Assembly (NCBI RefSeq): GCF_030548205.1
Contig: NZ_JAUORV010000001.1
Coordinates: forward strand, 62,001 to 126,000
Reading direction: 5' to 3'
DNA: 64,000 nt
Source: Aliiglaciecola sp. 3_MG-2023
Lineage (GTDB): Bacteria; Pseudomonadota; Gammaproteobacteria; Enterobacterales; Alteromonadaceae
Shown: positions 54,638-64,000 of the stretch, one piece after another
Layout: each line of letters opens with the position of its first letter
How positions within the stretch are numbered: position 1 is the first letter of the stretch
Notes under the pieces: model-generated
What the model was told of the DNA's origin: nothing
What the model saw: only the letters and a program-made list of their open reading frames with translations
Databases searched by the model: none
Made by a program: the position numbers and the translations under genes

Positions 54638-55699
54638 TTACTTTTTGTTGGCAATACATAAAGTTTGTATTTGCTCAATCACCCGCTGAGCACCTCGGCT
54701 ATCTCTGCTGGCTAAAGCTCTACTTTGCATATTTAACAACGCGGCCTCATTAGACCATAGGGAAACAACACGCTGTACAACCTTTGCGACGCGTTGTTGT
54801 GTTTCATTGTGTCCTACAATAGCGCTAAAATCTTCCGTAATACACCAACCTTGGAGTACTGCAGCCTTAGTTGCTTCAAGTTGATTATCTGCCACAGTTA
54901 ATAAACAACTGGGTGTGGCAGTAGCATGTAACTCAAATTGACTGCCACCAGCGGCAGAGATGGCCAACCGCGTTTGTAAAAACCATTTTGCTATCTGCTG
55001 GCAGTCATGAAGATGTTCTACCTTTATCTTAGTATGATTAAGGTGGTTTTTTAGTTGTGTGAGAAAGGGATAAGCGGCCCCACTGATTATCAATAGTTTT
55101 CCGGAAAACCCCATCCGTTCCAAACTCACAAATAAGGGTATGATTAAATTTGCCGGGTCACTGCCCCCCATTACTATGGTTAGGTACTCACGCTGTTCTA
55201 TTGGCTTGCTTTGTAAATCACAAAACTCCTGACGCAACACACGGAAAGAATCCCCTAAACAAAGTTGCGTATCCGGTTGGTTCAATGCATAACCCAATTG
55301 ATTTGCACTTGACGCACCGTTGATAATAAGGTCAGCGTACAGGTTTCCAGCATTATTCATATCATCGAAACACACTACAGGATAATTTAGCGAAGCAAGT
55401 TGCTGACGATATTCTGCAGAAAAATGATACCCATCAATCACGATGACATCGATGTTATGATTGATGCAACAATCACTTATCTTTTCTATTTCCTGGATAT
55501 CTGTTTTAAACTCAGGCATCACATGCACTTGTCCAATCCAATCCTGACGGTTTTGACTGAGTTTAGCGCCTTCCGAATTAAGTAAAAAAACAGCTGAAAA
55601 TTGGTTTTTAGAAGCAGCTTGAGCCAAAGCCAAACAGCGCATTAAATGGCCTAAACCTGAGGTAACACCCGCATTTACTCTGAATAAAATATGCTGCAT
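54638..55699 (-). CDS. pseG: UDP-2,4-diacetamido-2,4,6-trideoxy-beta-L-altropyranose hydrolase
   Basis: The 353-residue protein resembles PseG, which removes UDP before pseudaminic acid condensation. It has the N-terminal GT-B-like loop FRVNAGVTSGLGHLMRCLAL with His18 in the position of the catalytic His, VIDGYHFSAEYRQ, VCFDDM, VMGGSDPANLI and SAAGGSQFELHATATPSCLL. It sits between pseI and pseH as expected for the pathway. Confidence 0.9.
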   Translation of the reverse strand: MQHILFRVNAGVTSGLGHLMRCLALAQAASKNQFSAVFLLNSEGAKLSQNRQDWIGQVHVMPEFKTDIQEIEKISDCCINHNIDVIVIDGYHFSAEYRQQLASLNYPVVCFDDMNNAGNLYADLIINGASSANQLGYALNQPDTQLCLGDSFRVLRQEFCDLQSKPIEQREYLTIVMGGSDPANLIIPLFVSLERMGFSGKLLIISGAAYPFLTQLKNHLNHTKIKVEHLHDCQQIAKWFLQTRLAISAAGGSQFELHATATPSCLLTVADNQLEATKAAVLQGWCITEDFSAIVGHNETQQRVAKVVQRVVSLWSNEAALLNMQSRALASRDSRGAQRVIEQIQTLCIANKK

Positions 55700-55729
55700 A
55701 GAATCGTTAATGGGCTGTGGTTTTAGTGG

Positions 55730-56782
55730 TCATTCAAATAAATCCCATGTTAAAGCCGTACCAGGCGGAAGTGTTTTTTTGGCTTTTTTACCTAGAACAG
55801 AATCCCAATGTTTTGGCTCAAGGCCGCTAGCGGGACGCACGATTCGCAAGTTTTGACGGGTTAAAGTTTGACCTACTGGTATCTCACTACTCACAAAAAT
55901 AGAACGTCGGTAATGCTTTGACTTTTCCTCAGCAACACTTCCACCATAGGTCACACTTCCCATGGCTTCAAACCCACGCTCACTCTCTTCTACAAGGGAT
56001 TTTAACTCGCTGGGCTCCAAAGAAAATGCTGCATCCACGCCACCCGCGTTGCGATCTAGAACAAAGTGTTTTTCAATCACAGTCGCACCTAAGGCCACTG
56101 CAGCAACGGAAACCCCGATACCAGCAGTATGATCAGATAACCCCACTTGCGTATTAAATGCAGCTTGTAAGTGAGGGATGGTCAATAAATTCGTATTGCT
56201 CGGCTCCGCAGGATAAGTACTGGTGCACTTTAGGAGAATAATATCGTCACAACCCGCTGTTTTAGCACAATCTACAGCTTGTTCGATTTCAGCTAAGGTT
56301 GCCATACCCGTTGACATAATTAATGGCTTGCCTGTGGCAGCGGCTTTGCGGATCAAAGGAATGTCAGTGAGCTCAAAAGAGGCTATTTTATAACAAGGAA
56401 CATCTAAGGTTTCTAAAAAATCCACCGCATCTTCATCAAAAGGTGAACTAAATGCCAGCATGCCGAGTTCGTTAGCGCGTGCAAATAAACAACTGTGCCA
56501 CTCGTAGGGTGTAGATGCCTTTGCGTATAGACCATGTAATGCCTCACCATGCCATAAGCTGTTTTTTTCTTGGATAACAAAATCAGCTGAATCAACATTG
56601 AGGGTCATACTATCGGCAGTATAAGTTTGTAATTTGATGGCATGGGCACCAGCTTTTGCCGCAGCTTCTACCATCGCCATGGCCAGTTCGAAATTCTGGC
56701 TATGGTTTCCGCTTAGCTCAGCAATAATAAAAGGCCGATGAGATGGGCCAATTAAACGCCCACCAATGGCGATATCACGCAT
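55730..56782 (-). CDS. pseI: Pseudaminic acid synthase
   Basis: The 350-residue NeuB-family enzyme condenses the altrose derivative with phosphoenolpyruvate. The TIM-barrel part has FIIAELSGNHSQNFELAMAM, AHAIKLQTYTADSMT, PLIMSTGMATLAEIEQAV and GLSDHTAGIGVSVAAVALGA. The C-terminal antifreeze-like SAF domain is at about 285-350. The ATG at 56782 overlaps the upstream GT9-like stop by 8 nt and has GAGG before it. Confidence 0.93.
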   Translation of the reverse strand: MRDIAIGGRLIGPSHRPFIIAELSGNHSQNFELAMAMVEAAAKAGAHAIKLQTYTADSMTLNVDSADFVIQEKNSLWHGEALHGLYAKASTPYEWHSCLFARANELGMLAFSSPFDEDAVDFLETLDVPCYKIASFELTDIPLIRKAAATGKPLIMSTGMATLAEIEQAVDCAKTAGCDDIILLKCTSTYPAEPSNTNLLTIPHLQAAFNTQVGLSDHTAGIGVSVAAVALGATVIEKHFVLDRNAGGVDAAFSLEPSELKSLVEESERGFEAMGSVTYGGSVAEEKSKHYRRSIFVSSEIPVGQTLTRQNLRIVRPASGLEPKHWDSVLGKKAKKTLPPGTALTWDLFE

Positions 56783-57734
56783 TCTGTTGCGCCTCAAATA
56801 TGGAGGTTATGCTTTGTGCAAGATCTTTTGGCTGAGGAAATTCATCGCTCTGGTCGGTGGCATAATCAGGCATCAAAATTCGCGGGTCCAACTGCCCGGG
56901 AATTAACAATGTAGGGGTTTCTACACAAGCGGCTAAAGAGAACATCGCATTCGGCAGACAGACCAAAAGATCACTGGATTTTAATCCTTGTAAACGCAGG
57001 CCTAAGCTTTCTTGCTCATTGTCTTGAATGACCAAATAGCCGATATTCTGCAGTATTGTTTTTAGCTCGTGGAAATAGGGATATGGATGCTGCGCATCAT
57101 TAAGTGCCAAATAGATAATACGTTGGTTTGCGTCTAAGTACTTTTGTGCCGGTTTAATATCAATATGCCAATCCAATGGCATGCTATTAAATCCACAACA
57201 GCGGGTTAGATAAAATTCGGGATAACCGCCGTCAGGCAGATTATCACTTATCCACCATTGACTATGCCAACGGCTCATCCCCATAAATGAACTTTGCATA
57301 TACTCAGCTGCATTGTTTACATACTCAGGCTGTAAACTTTGATTTTGTATCTGTTCAATTAACTGTTGCAGCGGCACATTTAAATAATTGCCCTGCACTG
57401 GCTCACCGGCATCTTTTAGAAAGCGGGCAAGTACACAGGGCATAAATGCTGTATCGAGGTTAATTATTTGTTCGAAGCCAATTTCAATGATGGTTTCTGC
57501 CAAACCAAGAAATGCCTCCAATGACTGCAAAATGTTATCCGGCCAATAATGCTTGGGCAAAGTTAAGAGCTTTGCACTGGGGGTAGCTAACTTCAGCACT
57601 TCGGCCCCTAAACCATGGGTCAGACAATAAATCTCAGTGTTCGGGTTTTGCTGTTGCAACTGACGAACAGTCGGCACAGCTATGCTAGCAACATCCCCCA
57701 TTTCCAACATACGGATAACCAAAATTTTACTCAT
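56775..57734 (-). CDS. GT9/heptosyltransferase-like protein in the pse operon
   Basis: The 319-residue protein has the GT-B layout of heptosyltransferase-like (GT9) proteins: ILVIRMLEMGDVASIAVPTV at the N-terminus, INLDTAFMPCVLARFLKD, and a C-terminal LVCLPNAMFSLAACVETPTL resembling the donor-binding region. It is placed between pseF and pseI with overlaps, so it belongs to the same transcript. The donor and acceptor are unknown. It might transfer a sugar next to pseudaminic acid. Confidence 0.65.
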   Translation of the reverse strand: MSKILVIRMLEMGDVASIAVPTVRQLQQQNPNTEIYCLTHGLGAEVLKLATPSAKLLTLPKHYWPDNILQSLEAFLGLAETIIEIGFEQIINLDTAFMPCVLARFLKDAGEPVQGNYLNVPLQQLIEQIQNQSLQPEYVNNAAEYMQSSFMGMSRWHSQWWISDNLPDGGYPEFYLTRCCGFNSMPLDWHIDIKPAQKYLDANQRIIYLALNDAQHPYPYFHELKTILQNIGYLVIQDNEQESLGLRLQGLKSSDLLVCLPNAMFSLAACVETPTLLIPGQLDPRILMPDYATDQSDEFPQPKDLAQSITSIFEAQQNA

Positions 57735-57735
57735 A

Positions 57736-58428
57736 TTAGATTCCTTTGATATAGGCTTGATACATTAACTCTGCTCGCTGCCAATCTTCTGGTGTATCAA
57801 TATCTTGGACCAAATGACGAGGGAGAATTACGGGCACACTGTGTTGAGAAAAAATGCCTTTTTTAGAAAGATAATCATCAGTTCTGCCCCAATAGAACTG
57901 ACCTGCATCGTGGTAGGCCTCTTCTAAATCCTGAGAGCGTTTAAAAATATCTTGTTTAAACATTGGCTCAACATTGCCTTGTTTAACGCTGATTGCCCGT
58001 TGAATCGGAAAAGCAAAACTGGTGACAGAAAAAGAAAAGGATTTACTTTCATCTTGCTGCAACAAGGCTAACCCTTTTTGCAAATACTCAGCTTGTAAAA
58101 AAGGAGCCGTTGCATAAATACAGCAACAGAACTCAGGTTTTTCAAATTTATCGATGCAATATTCAATACCATGATTGGTGACAGGCCGCGTGCCTATCAC
58201 ATCGTTAGATAAGTTTTCAGGCCGTAAAAAAGGCACTTCAGCACCATATTTACGCGCAATATCTGCCACTTCTTGGGAGTCCGTTGAGACCCAAATTTTA
58301 TCAAACAAGTTTGATTCTTGCGCGGCTTGTATTGAATAGGCAATCAGGGGTTTGCCCGCAAAATTACGAATATTTTTTGCTGGTATACGTTTACTTCCAC
58401 CGCGGGCGGGAATGATAGCTAAATTCAA
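57736..58428 (-). CDS. pseF: Pseudaminic acid cytidylyltransferase
   Basis: The 230-residue CMP-sugar synthetase has the CTP-binding start IIPARGGSKRIPAKNIRNFA, KIWVSTDSQEVADIA, and IYATAPFLQAEYLQ. PseF makes CMP-pseudaminic acid, the donor for Maf. It overlaps pseC by 4 nt. NeuA/CMP-sialic synthetases are the nearest alternative, but the surrounding pse genes settle it. Confidence 0.92.
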   Translation of the reverse strand: MNLAIIPARGGSKRIPAKNIRNFAGKPLIAYSIQAAQESNLFDKIWVSTDSQEVADIARKYGAEVPFLRPENLSNDVIGTRPVTNHGIEYCIDKFEKPEFCCCIYATAPFLQAEYLQKGLALLQQDESKSFSFSVTSFAFPIQRAISVKQGNVEPMFKQDIFKRSQDLEEAYHDAGQFYWGRTDDYLSKKGIFSQHSVPVILPRHLVQDIDTPEDWQRAELMYQAYIKGI

Positions 58429-59588
58429 GCTAATACCTCATTTAATGCTTGTACTACTCTGTCTTGTTCATCGGCAGTCATACTGGGAAATAAAGGTAAA
58501 GTTAACGCATTCTGATAATAATTTTCTGCATTAGGGAAATCCCCTCGGGAAAACCCCAACTTTTGAAAGTAGGGTTGCAGATGAATCGGAATATAATGCA
58601 CATTGACACCAATACCTCGCTCAACCAAAGCGGCATAAATAGCGTCTCTTTTATGCTCGTTAAGCTCGATAATGTAAACATGCCAAGCACTTTTATCGGC
58701 ATTATTCATGGTCGGTAACGTCAATGGTAAATGTTTCAACATTTGGTTATAACGTTGTGCCAACATCTGACGTTTATTAATAAAGCCATCTAATTTTTTG
58801 AGTTGAGACAAGCCCAAGGCAGCATGAAGATCACTTAGACGATAATTATATCCCAGCGCTACCTGTTGATAGTACCAAGGCCCTTCAGAAGGTCCTTCCA
58901 TCTGTTCTAAATCTCGGGTAACACCATGTTTGGCGAACAATTTGCTGCGTTCGAATAAGGTTTCATCGTTGGTCAACACAGCCCCTCCTTCGGCGCTTGT
59001 AATCGACTTAACAGGGTGAAAACTCAACACGGCTAAATCGGCGTATTCACAGCTCCCTATTTTGTTCTGTTGATAACTACCTCCCAGTCCGTGGGCCGCA
59101 TCTTCGATAATACCCACCTTGTACTTGCGGCATAACTTAGCAATTTCTTGCATCTGACAACTGGCACCGGAAAAATGCACAACAACAATGGCTTTGGGTA
59201 ATAAATTCGCGCTTTCAGCGTTTGCTAGCTTGCGTTCAAGGGCTTCTACACTAATATTTCGGGTTTCTGTATCGATATCTATAAAATCAATGGTTGCGCC
59301 GCAATATAAAGCACTGTTTGCGCTGGCCACAAATGAAATAGGTGAGGTCCAAACGCGATCGCCGTTAGCAACTCCCAATGCTAAACACGCCACATGTAAA
59401 CCAGAAGTGGCACTGTTTACAGCAGTGGCATAGTTTGCGCCTGTATAGGTGGCTAAGGCCTTTTCGAATTTGGGAACGATGCTCCCTTGAGTAAGAAAGC
59501 GATTTTGCAGGACATCAACCACGGCAGCAACATCTTCATCATCAACGAAATGCTTTCCGTAGGGAATATTATCAACTGATTTGCTCAC
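58425..59588 (-). CDS. pseC: UDP-4-amino-4,6-dideoxy-N-acetyl-beta-L-altrosamine transaminase
   Basis: The 387-residue PLP aminotransferase has NIPYGKHFVDDEDVAAVVDV at the start, NSATSGLHVACLALGV, EDAAHGLGG and the PLP Lys194 in LSFHPVKSITSAEGG. PseC adds the C4 amine in the second step of the pathway. It is 9 nt downstream of pseB. The family also contains WecE, but the N-terminus and motif forms are those of PseC. Confidence 0.93.
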   Translation of the reverse strand: MSKSVDNIPYGKHFVDDEDVAAVVDVLQNRFLTQGSIVPKFEKALATYTGANYATAVNSATSGLHVACLALGVANGDRVWTSPISFVASANSALYCGATIDFIDIDTETRNISVEALERKLANAESANLLPKAIVVVHFSGASCQMQEIAKLCRKYKVGIIEDAAHGLGGSYQQNKIGSCEYADLAVLSFHPVKSITSAEGGAVLTNDETLFERSKLFAKHGVTRDLEQMEGPSEGPWYYQQVALGYNYRLSDLHAALGLSQLKKLDGFINKRQMLAQRYNQMLKHLPLTLPTMNNADKSAWHVYIIELNEHKRDAIYAALVERGIGVNVHYIPIHLQPYFQKLGFSRGDFPNAENYYQNALTLPLFPSMTADEQDRVVQALNEVLA

Positions 59589-59597
59589 AATTGCGCC

Positions 59598-60599
<1,002 letters not shown>

Positions 60600-60936
60600 T
60601 TATCTTGTCTACCTGACACTGTTGTAACGCGAAGAAAGTTAACTGCGTTTTCGCTGCAATTGTATGTTGGCTTAAGTGCATTCGCAATTTGTTTTAAAAT
60701 TATAGACTTATATTAGCCTAATGGAATGAAAGCCACTCACCCACTGTCAAATTTTTGAAACAGCAACTCTGTATGAAATGGATAAGCAATTATTATTCCT
60801 TCTATTATTTAGCAGAATTTTCCACAGCTAACAAACTATTCGCTAACATAGAAACGTAAAATAAAGTAAAGGACAGGGTTTTGATATAGAACGAGTTCCC
60901 AAACGCCTGCGAAGTGAAGTTTTGCCAAGAACGGGA
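60600..60936. other. 337-nt gap between the fliT-like gene and pseB
   Basis: The gap should hold the pseB promoter and the end of the flaG-fliD-fliS-fliT transcript. A TATAAT reads toward pseB at 60704-60699 but has no matching -35. No sigma-28 or sigma-54 match, strong terminator, ORF or RNA gene was found. It marks the right-hand border of the glycosylation island. Confidence 0.5.
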
Positions 60937-61245
60937 TTATTTGTATTTATTGACGCTTTTTTTGCCGCGGATTAAACCGCTCAATTGTTTCAACGATTCT
61001 TTAAGCTGTGTGTCTATGACCTTTGTCAGCGATTTATTAGTTTCTAACTCGCTCTCACTAAACAGTTTTTCAGCGGTTTGGTCTAGGGACTTTAGGTGAT
61101 CAACCACAACTTCATCCCGTGTTTCGATAAGTTGCTTAAGCAATTTGTCATCTAACTCTGCAGCCGCCAACACAGTTTCGATTTGTGTGTTAATGGCTTT
61201 CAAGTTTTCTGGCGTATATTGGTGGCTCAGAGTTAGTTTAATCAC
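60937..61245 (-). CDS. FliT-like flagellar chaperone
   Basis: The 102-residue, charged, all-helical protein directly follows fliS with a 4-nt overlap. In polar flagellar clusters this position is held by FliT/FlaI-type chaperones for the FliD cap. The sequence is too variable for a firm motif match, so the call rests on position, size and helical composition. Confidence 0.6.
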   Translation of the reverse strand: MIKLTLSHQYTPENLKAINTQIETVLAAAELDDKLLKQLIETRDEVVVDHLKSLDQTAEKLFSESELETNKSLTKVIDTQLKESLKQLSGLIRGKKSVNKYK

Positions 61246-61673
61246 ACGACCGCTGTTCGTTTTTGTCGTTGCGCTTCATAGGCTTCTTGTTTTGCATCTT
61301 CAGGGATACTCGCCCACGCATTCTTAATAGGTAACATCAGGTTAATCACTTCATCCATGATGTTCAAGTCATTCTGAATATTGGCATCTGTGATACGCTG
61401 AATCATATAATCATATAAATTAAATAAGTTCTGACTCACTTCACTACCAATATCTAAATCTAGGGTGTCTCTAAGGTTCATCAAAATCGCTGAAACACGA
61501 GATAAGTGATCCGACTTACCTTCGAAATCTCTGCGCTCTATGCAACCTTTTCCATAGGCCATGCGATCTAACGCGCCTTGCATCAACATGAGTGTGATTT
61601 TATGGGGATCTGCAGAAGCAACATCCTGCTTTAAGTTGCCTTTTTTATAAGCATTGATGCCTTTTAATGCCAT
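61242..61673 (-). CDS. fliS: Flagellin export chaperone FliS
   Basis: The 143-residue protein has the FliS start (GINAYKKGNLKQDVASADPH), KITLMLMQGALDRMAYGKGC and LFNLYDYMIQRITDANIQND. It binds flagellin before export. It lies 12 nt downstream of fliD. Confidence 0.97.
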   Translation of the reverse strand: MALKGINAYKKGNLKQDVASADPHKITLMLMQGALDRMAYGKGCIERRDFEGKSDHLSRVSAILMNLRDTLDLDIGSEVSQNLFNLYDYMIQRITDANIQNDLNIMDEVINLMLPIKNAWASIPEDAKQEAYEAQRQKRTAVV

Positions 61674-61685
61674 CGTTTTTACTCC

Positions 61686-63146
61686 TTATACTTGACCCAG
61701 AGAAGCCATTAGCGCATTACCTGTCTGATTTAGTTTTGTTACCGTTTGATCAAGGTTTAAATATTTATCACGCAATATTTCTTCAAAACTTAACATGCGA
61801 AGTTCGAATTGTTCTCTTTCTTCAGACAACTGATCTTTTTCATCTTTTGCTGATTGCTCCCTTGTCGCCAATAACCCACTGAAGGTTGTATACTCTTTTG
61901 TATATTCATACATGCGAGCAGCGATACCTTCATCTTCATCAGTAAACAAAGCCGCTATCTCGTCAAAGTTATCTTCTAATGCTTCGGCAAGGCGATCCTC
62001 TCCACTGCCTAAACCAAATTCATCATATGAAGAGATTTCTAGTTTGCCCTCAGAGTTAAGTTCAACACCAATTGCAAACAGTCCCCCTAGCGCAGAAGAG
62101 CTTACATTTGAGCCAACAATACTGCTTAACCCTGAGGTAATACTCCTGGCCATAAAATCACCAGCTAACGCTCCATCATTTTCTAACTCAGAAGTACCAT
62201 ATTTGGTAAGTGTATCAATCTCACTTGCCAAGGCATTAAAGTTATCGACAAAGTCTCTAATTTTTTTATCTAAACCTTCGGTATCATAGCCAATTTGTAA
62301 CGTAGAGGTTTGAAATTCCCCCAGAGCATCTTTCGTTGAGACCGTTGATGCCTCAAAGGAAACGCTTGAAATCGTATTTTCGAATTCGTTGGTGCTAGAT
62401 TCAACCGCAATACCATCAATGGTAGCTTGAGCATTTTGGGCGCTCAGAACTGGATCTAAATAAGACGCCGTTTCTGTTGAATCTGTGGTTGCTACTCGGT
62501 TTAGGTCTGCCAAGTCATTATTATTCACAATGACTAAATCGTTACCATCACCTGTAGTTGTTGAGGTTAAAACAAGCTTAGCACCACCATCAGCTGTACC
62601 CGTATCGATGATACTTGCATTCACACCAAAATTATCTTCTGAACTGTTTATTTTATTAGCAAGTTGCTGCAGTGTCTGACCGGCAGAAACGTTAATATCA
62701 AAACTATCGCCAGTACTATCAATTTTAAACGTTAGACTGCCGCTTCCAGAGGATAAAACCGTATCAGTTGAATCGCTAAAGCCGCCATCTACAGCATTCT
62801 CTGTTTCAAAGCGGCTGCCGCTAGCTAATTGGGTAACAGCAATTTGATATTCGCCTTTTACAGCACTATTGGCAGCTTCCGCAGTAAAAGGTTCGACGCT
62901 TTCATCGGGATTCGTGATAGAAGGTTCGCGACCTTGCAGATTGATATCACTGCGTAATTCATCAACGGTGTCGAGAAAGTCACTCATTTTAGACTTCAAC
63001 TGGCCGATAGCAGAAATTTCAGAATCCAGTGACTCTTCTTTTTCGTCCAAACGAGCCTGTTTTGGCTCTCTTTCGGCGGCAATTAATTGCGTGACTAAAT
63101 CATCTAACGCCAACCCCGAGCCTACACCTAATGATTGGATTGTCAT
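61686..63146 (-). CDS. fliD: Flagellar cap protein FliD
   Basis: The 486-residue protein has the FliD N-terminus (LGVGSGLALDDLVTQLIAAE), variable middle domains rich in Ser/Thr/Asp, and a C-terminal coiled coil (REQFELRMLSFEEILRDKYL ending LNQTGNALMASLGQV). It caps the growing filament. It lies 20 nt downstream of flaG. Confidence 0.97.
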   Translation of the reverse strand: MTIQSLGVGSGLALDDLVTQLIAAEREPKQARLDEKEESLDSEISAIGQLKSKMSDFLDTVDELRSDINLQGREPSITNPDESVEPFTAEAANSAVKGEYQIAVTQLASGSRFETENAVDGGFSDSTDTVLSSGSGSLTFKIDSTGDSFDINVSAGQTLQQLANKINSSEDNFGVNASIIDTGTADGGAKLVLTSTTTGDGNDLVIVNNNDLADLNRVATTDSTETASYLDPVLSAQNAQATIDGIAVESSTNEFENTISSVSFEASTVSTKDALGEFQTSTLQIGYDTEGLDKKIRDFVDNFNALASEIDTLTKYGTSELENDGALAGDFMARSITSGLSSIVGSNVSSSALGGLFAIGVELNSEGKLEISSYDEFGLGSGEDRLAEALEDNFDEIAALFTDEDEGIAARMYEYTKEYTTFSGLLATREQSAKDEKDQLSEEREQFELRMLSFEEILRDKYLNLDQTVTKLNQTGNALMASLGQV

Positions 63147-63166
63147 GACGAACCTCTTTAAATAAA

Positions 63167-63601
63167 TTAAGCTTGTTTGTTAAACAATACCCCCACTGCG
63201 CTACCTACGTCAGATTGGAGATCTTTGATTCTCTCAGACAAAGCGAGTACTTCTTCAGTGGGGATTTGTCTTATCACTTCCCCAGACTCCGAGTCTGTCA
63301 CTTTAACCACTTGTCGTTCGCTCTTCTCATCAACAGAAAACGATAGTTGACGATTAGAAGTCTGCAGAAAATCACTTATTTCGCTAACTGCACTTTCAAT
63401 GTTTACAGAACTTTCTGTGCTTTCATTGTTTGATACAGTTTTATCGGCCTGTCTCTGATTTTCTTGACCATTTTGCCCAGAATCGGCACCTTGCTTTTTT
63501 TCATTTCTGAGCTGATTTTGTTCAGATACGTTTACAGAAACCGACGGTGTTATGTCTTGCTGTGCAAAATTCTGGCCATACTGTGAAAAATTAACATCCA
63601 T
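63167..63601 (-). CDS. flaG: Flagellar protein FlaG
   Basis: The 144-residue protein has a Gln/Ser/Asn-rich N-terminus and the FlaG domain at about 80-135 (LSFSVDEKSERQVVKVTDSE, VIRQIPTEEVLALSERI). FlaG affects filament length. It is preceded by GGAGGTG and lies 89 nt after the flagellin stop. Confidence 0.94.
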   Translation of the reverse strand: MDVNFSQYGQNFAQQDITPSVSVNVSEQNQLRNEKKQGADSGQNGQENQRQADKTVSNNESTESSVNIESAVSEISDFLQTSNRQLSFSVDEKSERQVVKVTDSESGEVIRQIPTEEVLALSERIKDLQSDVGSAVGVLFNKQA

Positions 63602-63626
63602 CTTTCACCTCCACTTCAAAGCAATT

Positions 63627-63654
63627 TGCCACTAACCATACAAGTATAGTGGCA
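63627..63654. terminator. Hairpin between flagellin and flaG
   Basis: Perfect 8-bp inverted repeat TGCCACTA / TAGTGGCA with a 12-nt loop. It has no T run on either strand, so it may weaken read-through from flagellin, act as an mRNA 3'-end stabiliser, or be a regulator site rather than a true terminator. Confidence 0.4.
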
Positions 63655-63690
63655 TTATCGTTGATAGACTAACCTAAAAAGCTAATCAAA

Positions 63691-64000
63691 TTATCCTAGC
63701 AAAGACAACGCCGATTGAGGTCGCTGATTTGCTTGACTAAGCACAGATAAAGATGCCTGTTGAACAATTTGATTTCGGGTTAGCTCGGCAGTTTCAGTAG
63801 CAAAGTCGGTGTCACGAATACGTGAACGAGCACCAGCAATGTTTTCTGAAATGTTACTCAGGTTACGAATAGTGGATTGGAAACGGTTTTGCAACGCACC
63901 CAAATCAGCTCTTACTGCACCCACAGTCGATATTGCATTGTCAATTGACGTCAATGCGCCAGATGCACCTGCGATAGTGGCAACTGACAATGACCCAATG
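63691..64000 (-). CDS. Flagellin, C-terminal part (runs off the window)
   Basis: About 103 codons of the 3' end are visible; the frame continues past 64000, so the start is outside. The C-terminal flagellin signature is canonical: VGAVRADLGALQNRFQSTIR, NISENIAGARSRIRDTDFAT and the end SQANQRPQSALSLLG. A TTG at 63990 is not a start. It is followed by flaG, fliD and fliS, the usual order for the main polar flagellin. It is clearly different from the flagellin at 27511. Confidence 0.95.
   Translation of the reverse strand, partial: IGSLSVATIAGASGALTSIDNAISTVGAVRADLGALQNRFQSTIRNLSNISENIAGARSRIRDTDFATETAELTRNQIVQQASLSVLSQANQRPQSALSLLG

Overview
This 64-kb window is from a marine-type Gammaproteobacterium, most likely Alteromonadales (Alteromonadaceae, of the Glaciecola/Paraglaciecola/Alteromonas kind). 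The evidence is a polar flagellar gene run controlled by FlrA/FlrB/FlrC, an ECF sigma factor followed by a DUF3379 protein, a DUF3087 protein, a YwbE-family protein and a PA4780-type RIO kinase. Family names come from recognising protein sequences by eye; no search was run. Genus is a guess.

Layout. (1) 1-8.9 kb, general chromosome, mostly + strand: a 5'-truncated BatB-like VWA/TPR protein with a very Gln-rich tail, BatD, a DUF885 lipoprotein peptidase, the ECF sigma factor with its DUF3379 partner, DUF3087 (- strand), a phosphatase-like secreted protein, YwbE and RIO kinase. (2) 9.0-27.2 kb, - strand: flagellar export, basal body, switch and regulators in the order flrA, flrB, flrC, fliE-F-G-H-I-J, fliK, fliL-M-N-O-P-Q-R, flhB. 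Good sigma-54 promoter matches precede fliE and fliK, a weaker one precedes flrB, and a clear terminator follows flrC. (3) 27.5-60.6 kb: an atypical flagellin followed by a glycan-modification island of about 32 kb. (4) 60.9-64 kb, - strand: fliT-like, fliS, fliD, flaG and the 3' end of a conventional flagellin that runs off the window.

The island contains five sets of genes. A + strand group has a very large Maf protein, an asparagine-synthase-like protein without the glutaminase cysteine, a SAM methyltransferase and a GT56 (WecF-type) transferase. A WecE / ACP / acyl ligase / SDR / GNAT group looks built to make an N-acylated dTDP-4-amino-4,6-dideoxyhexose. A transferase group has methyltransferases, a GT2, a KpsC/S-like protein, and TagB-, TagD- and LicD-like proteins, suggesting phosphoglycerol decoration. 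A LuxC / LuxE / ligase / SDR / ACP group forms an acyl-activating and reducing cassette without luciferase. Finally there is a complete CMP-pseudaminic acid pathway (PseB, C, F, I, G, H) with an embedded GT9-like gene. Sigma-28-like (FliA) promoters point into the maf gene and, more strongly, into the wecE group, tying these genes to late flagellar expression.

Working model (inference): flagellin leaving the FlrABC/FliA-controlled export system is O-glycosylated with pseudaminic acid by Maf, then extended or decorated with a Fuc4NAc-like sugar, phosphoglycerol, methyl and unusual acyl or aldehyde-derived groups. The most novel parts are the LuxCE cassette, the phosphoglycerol set, the second acyl cassette under a FliA-type promoter, and a Rossmann-like accessory domain that recurs in four island enzymes of different type. 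No tRNA, rRNA, insertion sequence, transposase, integrase or CRISPR array was seen.
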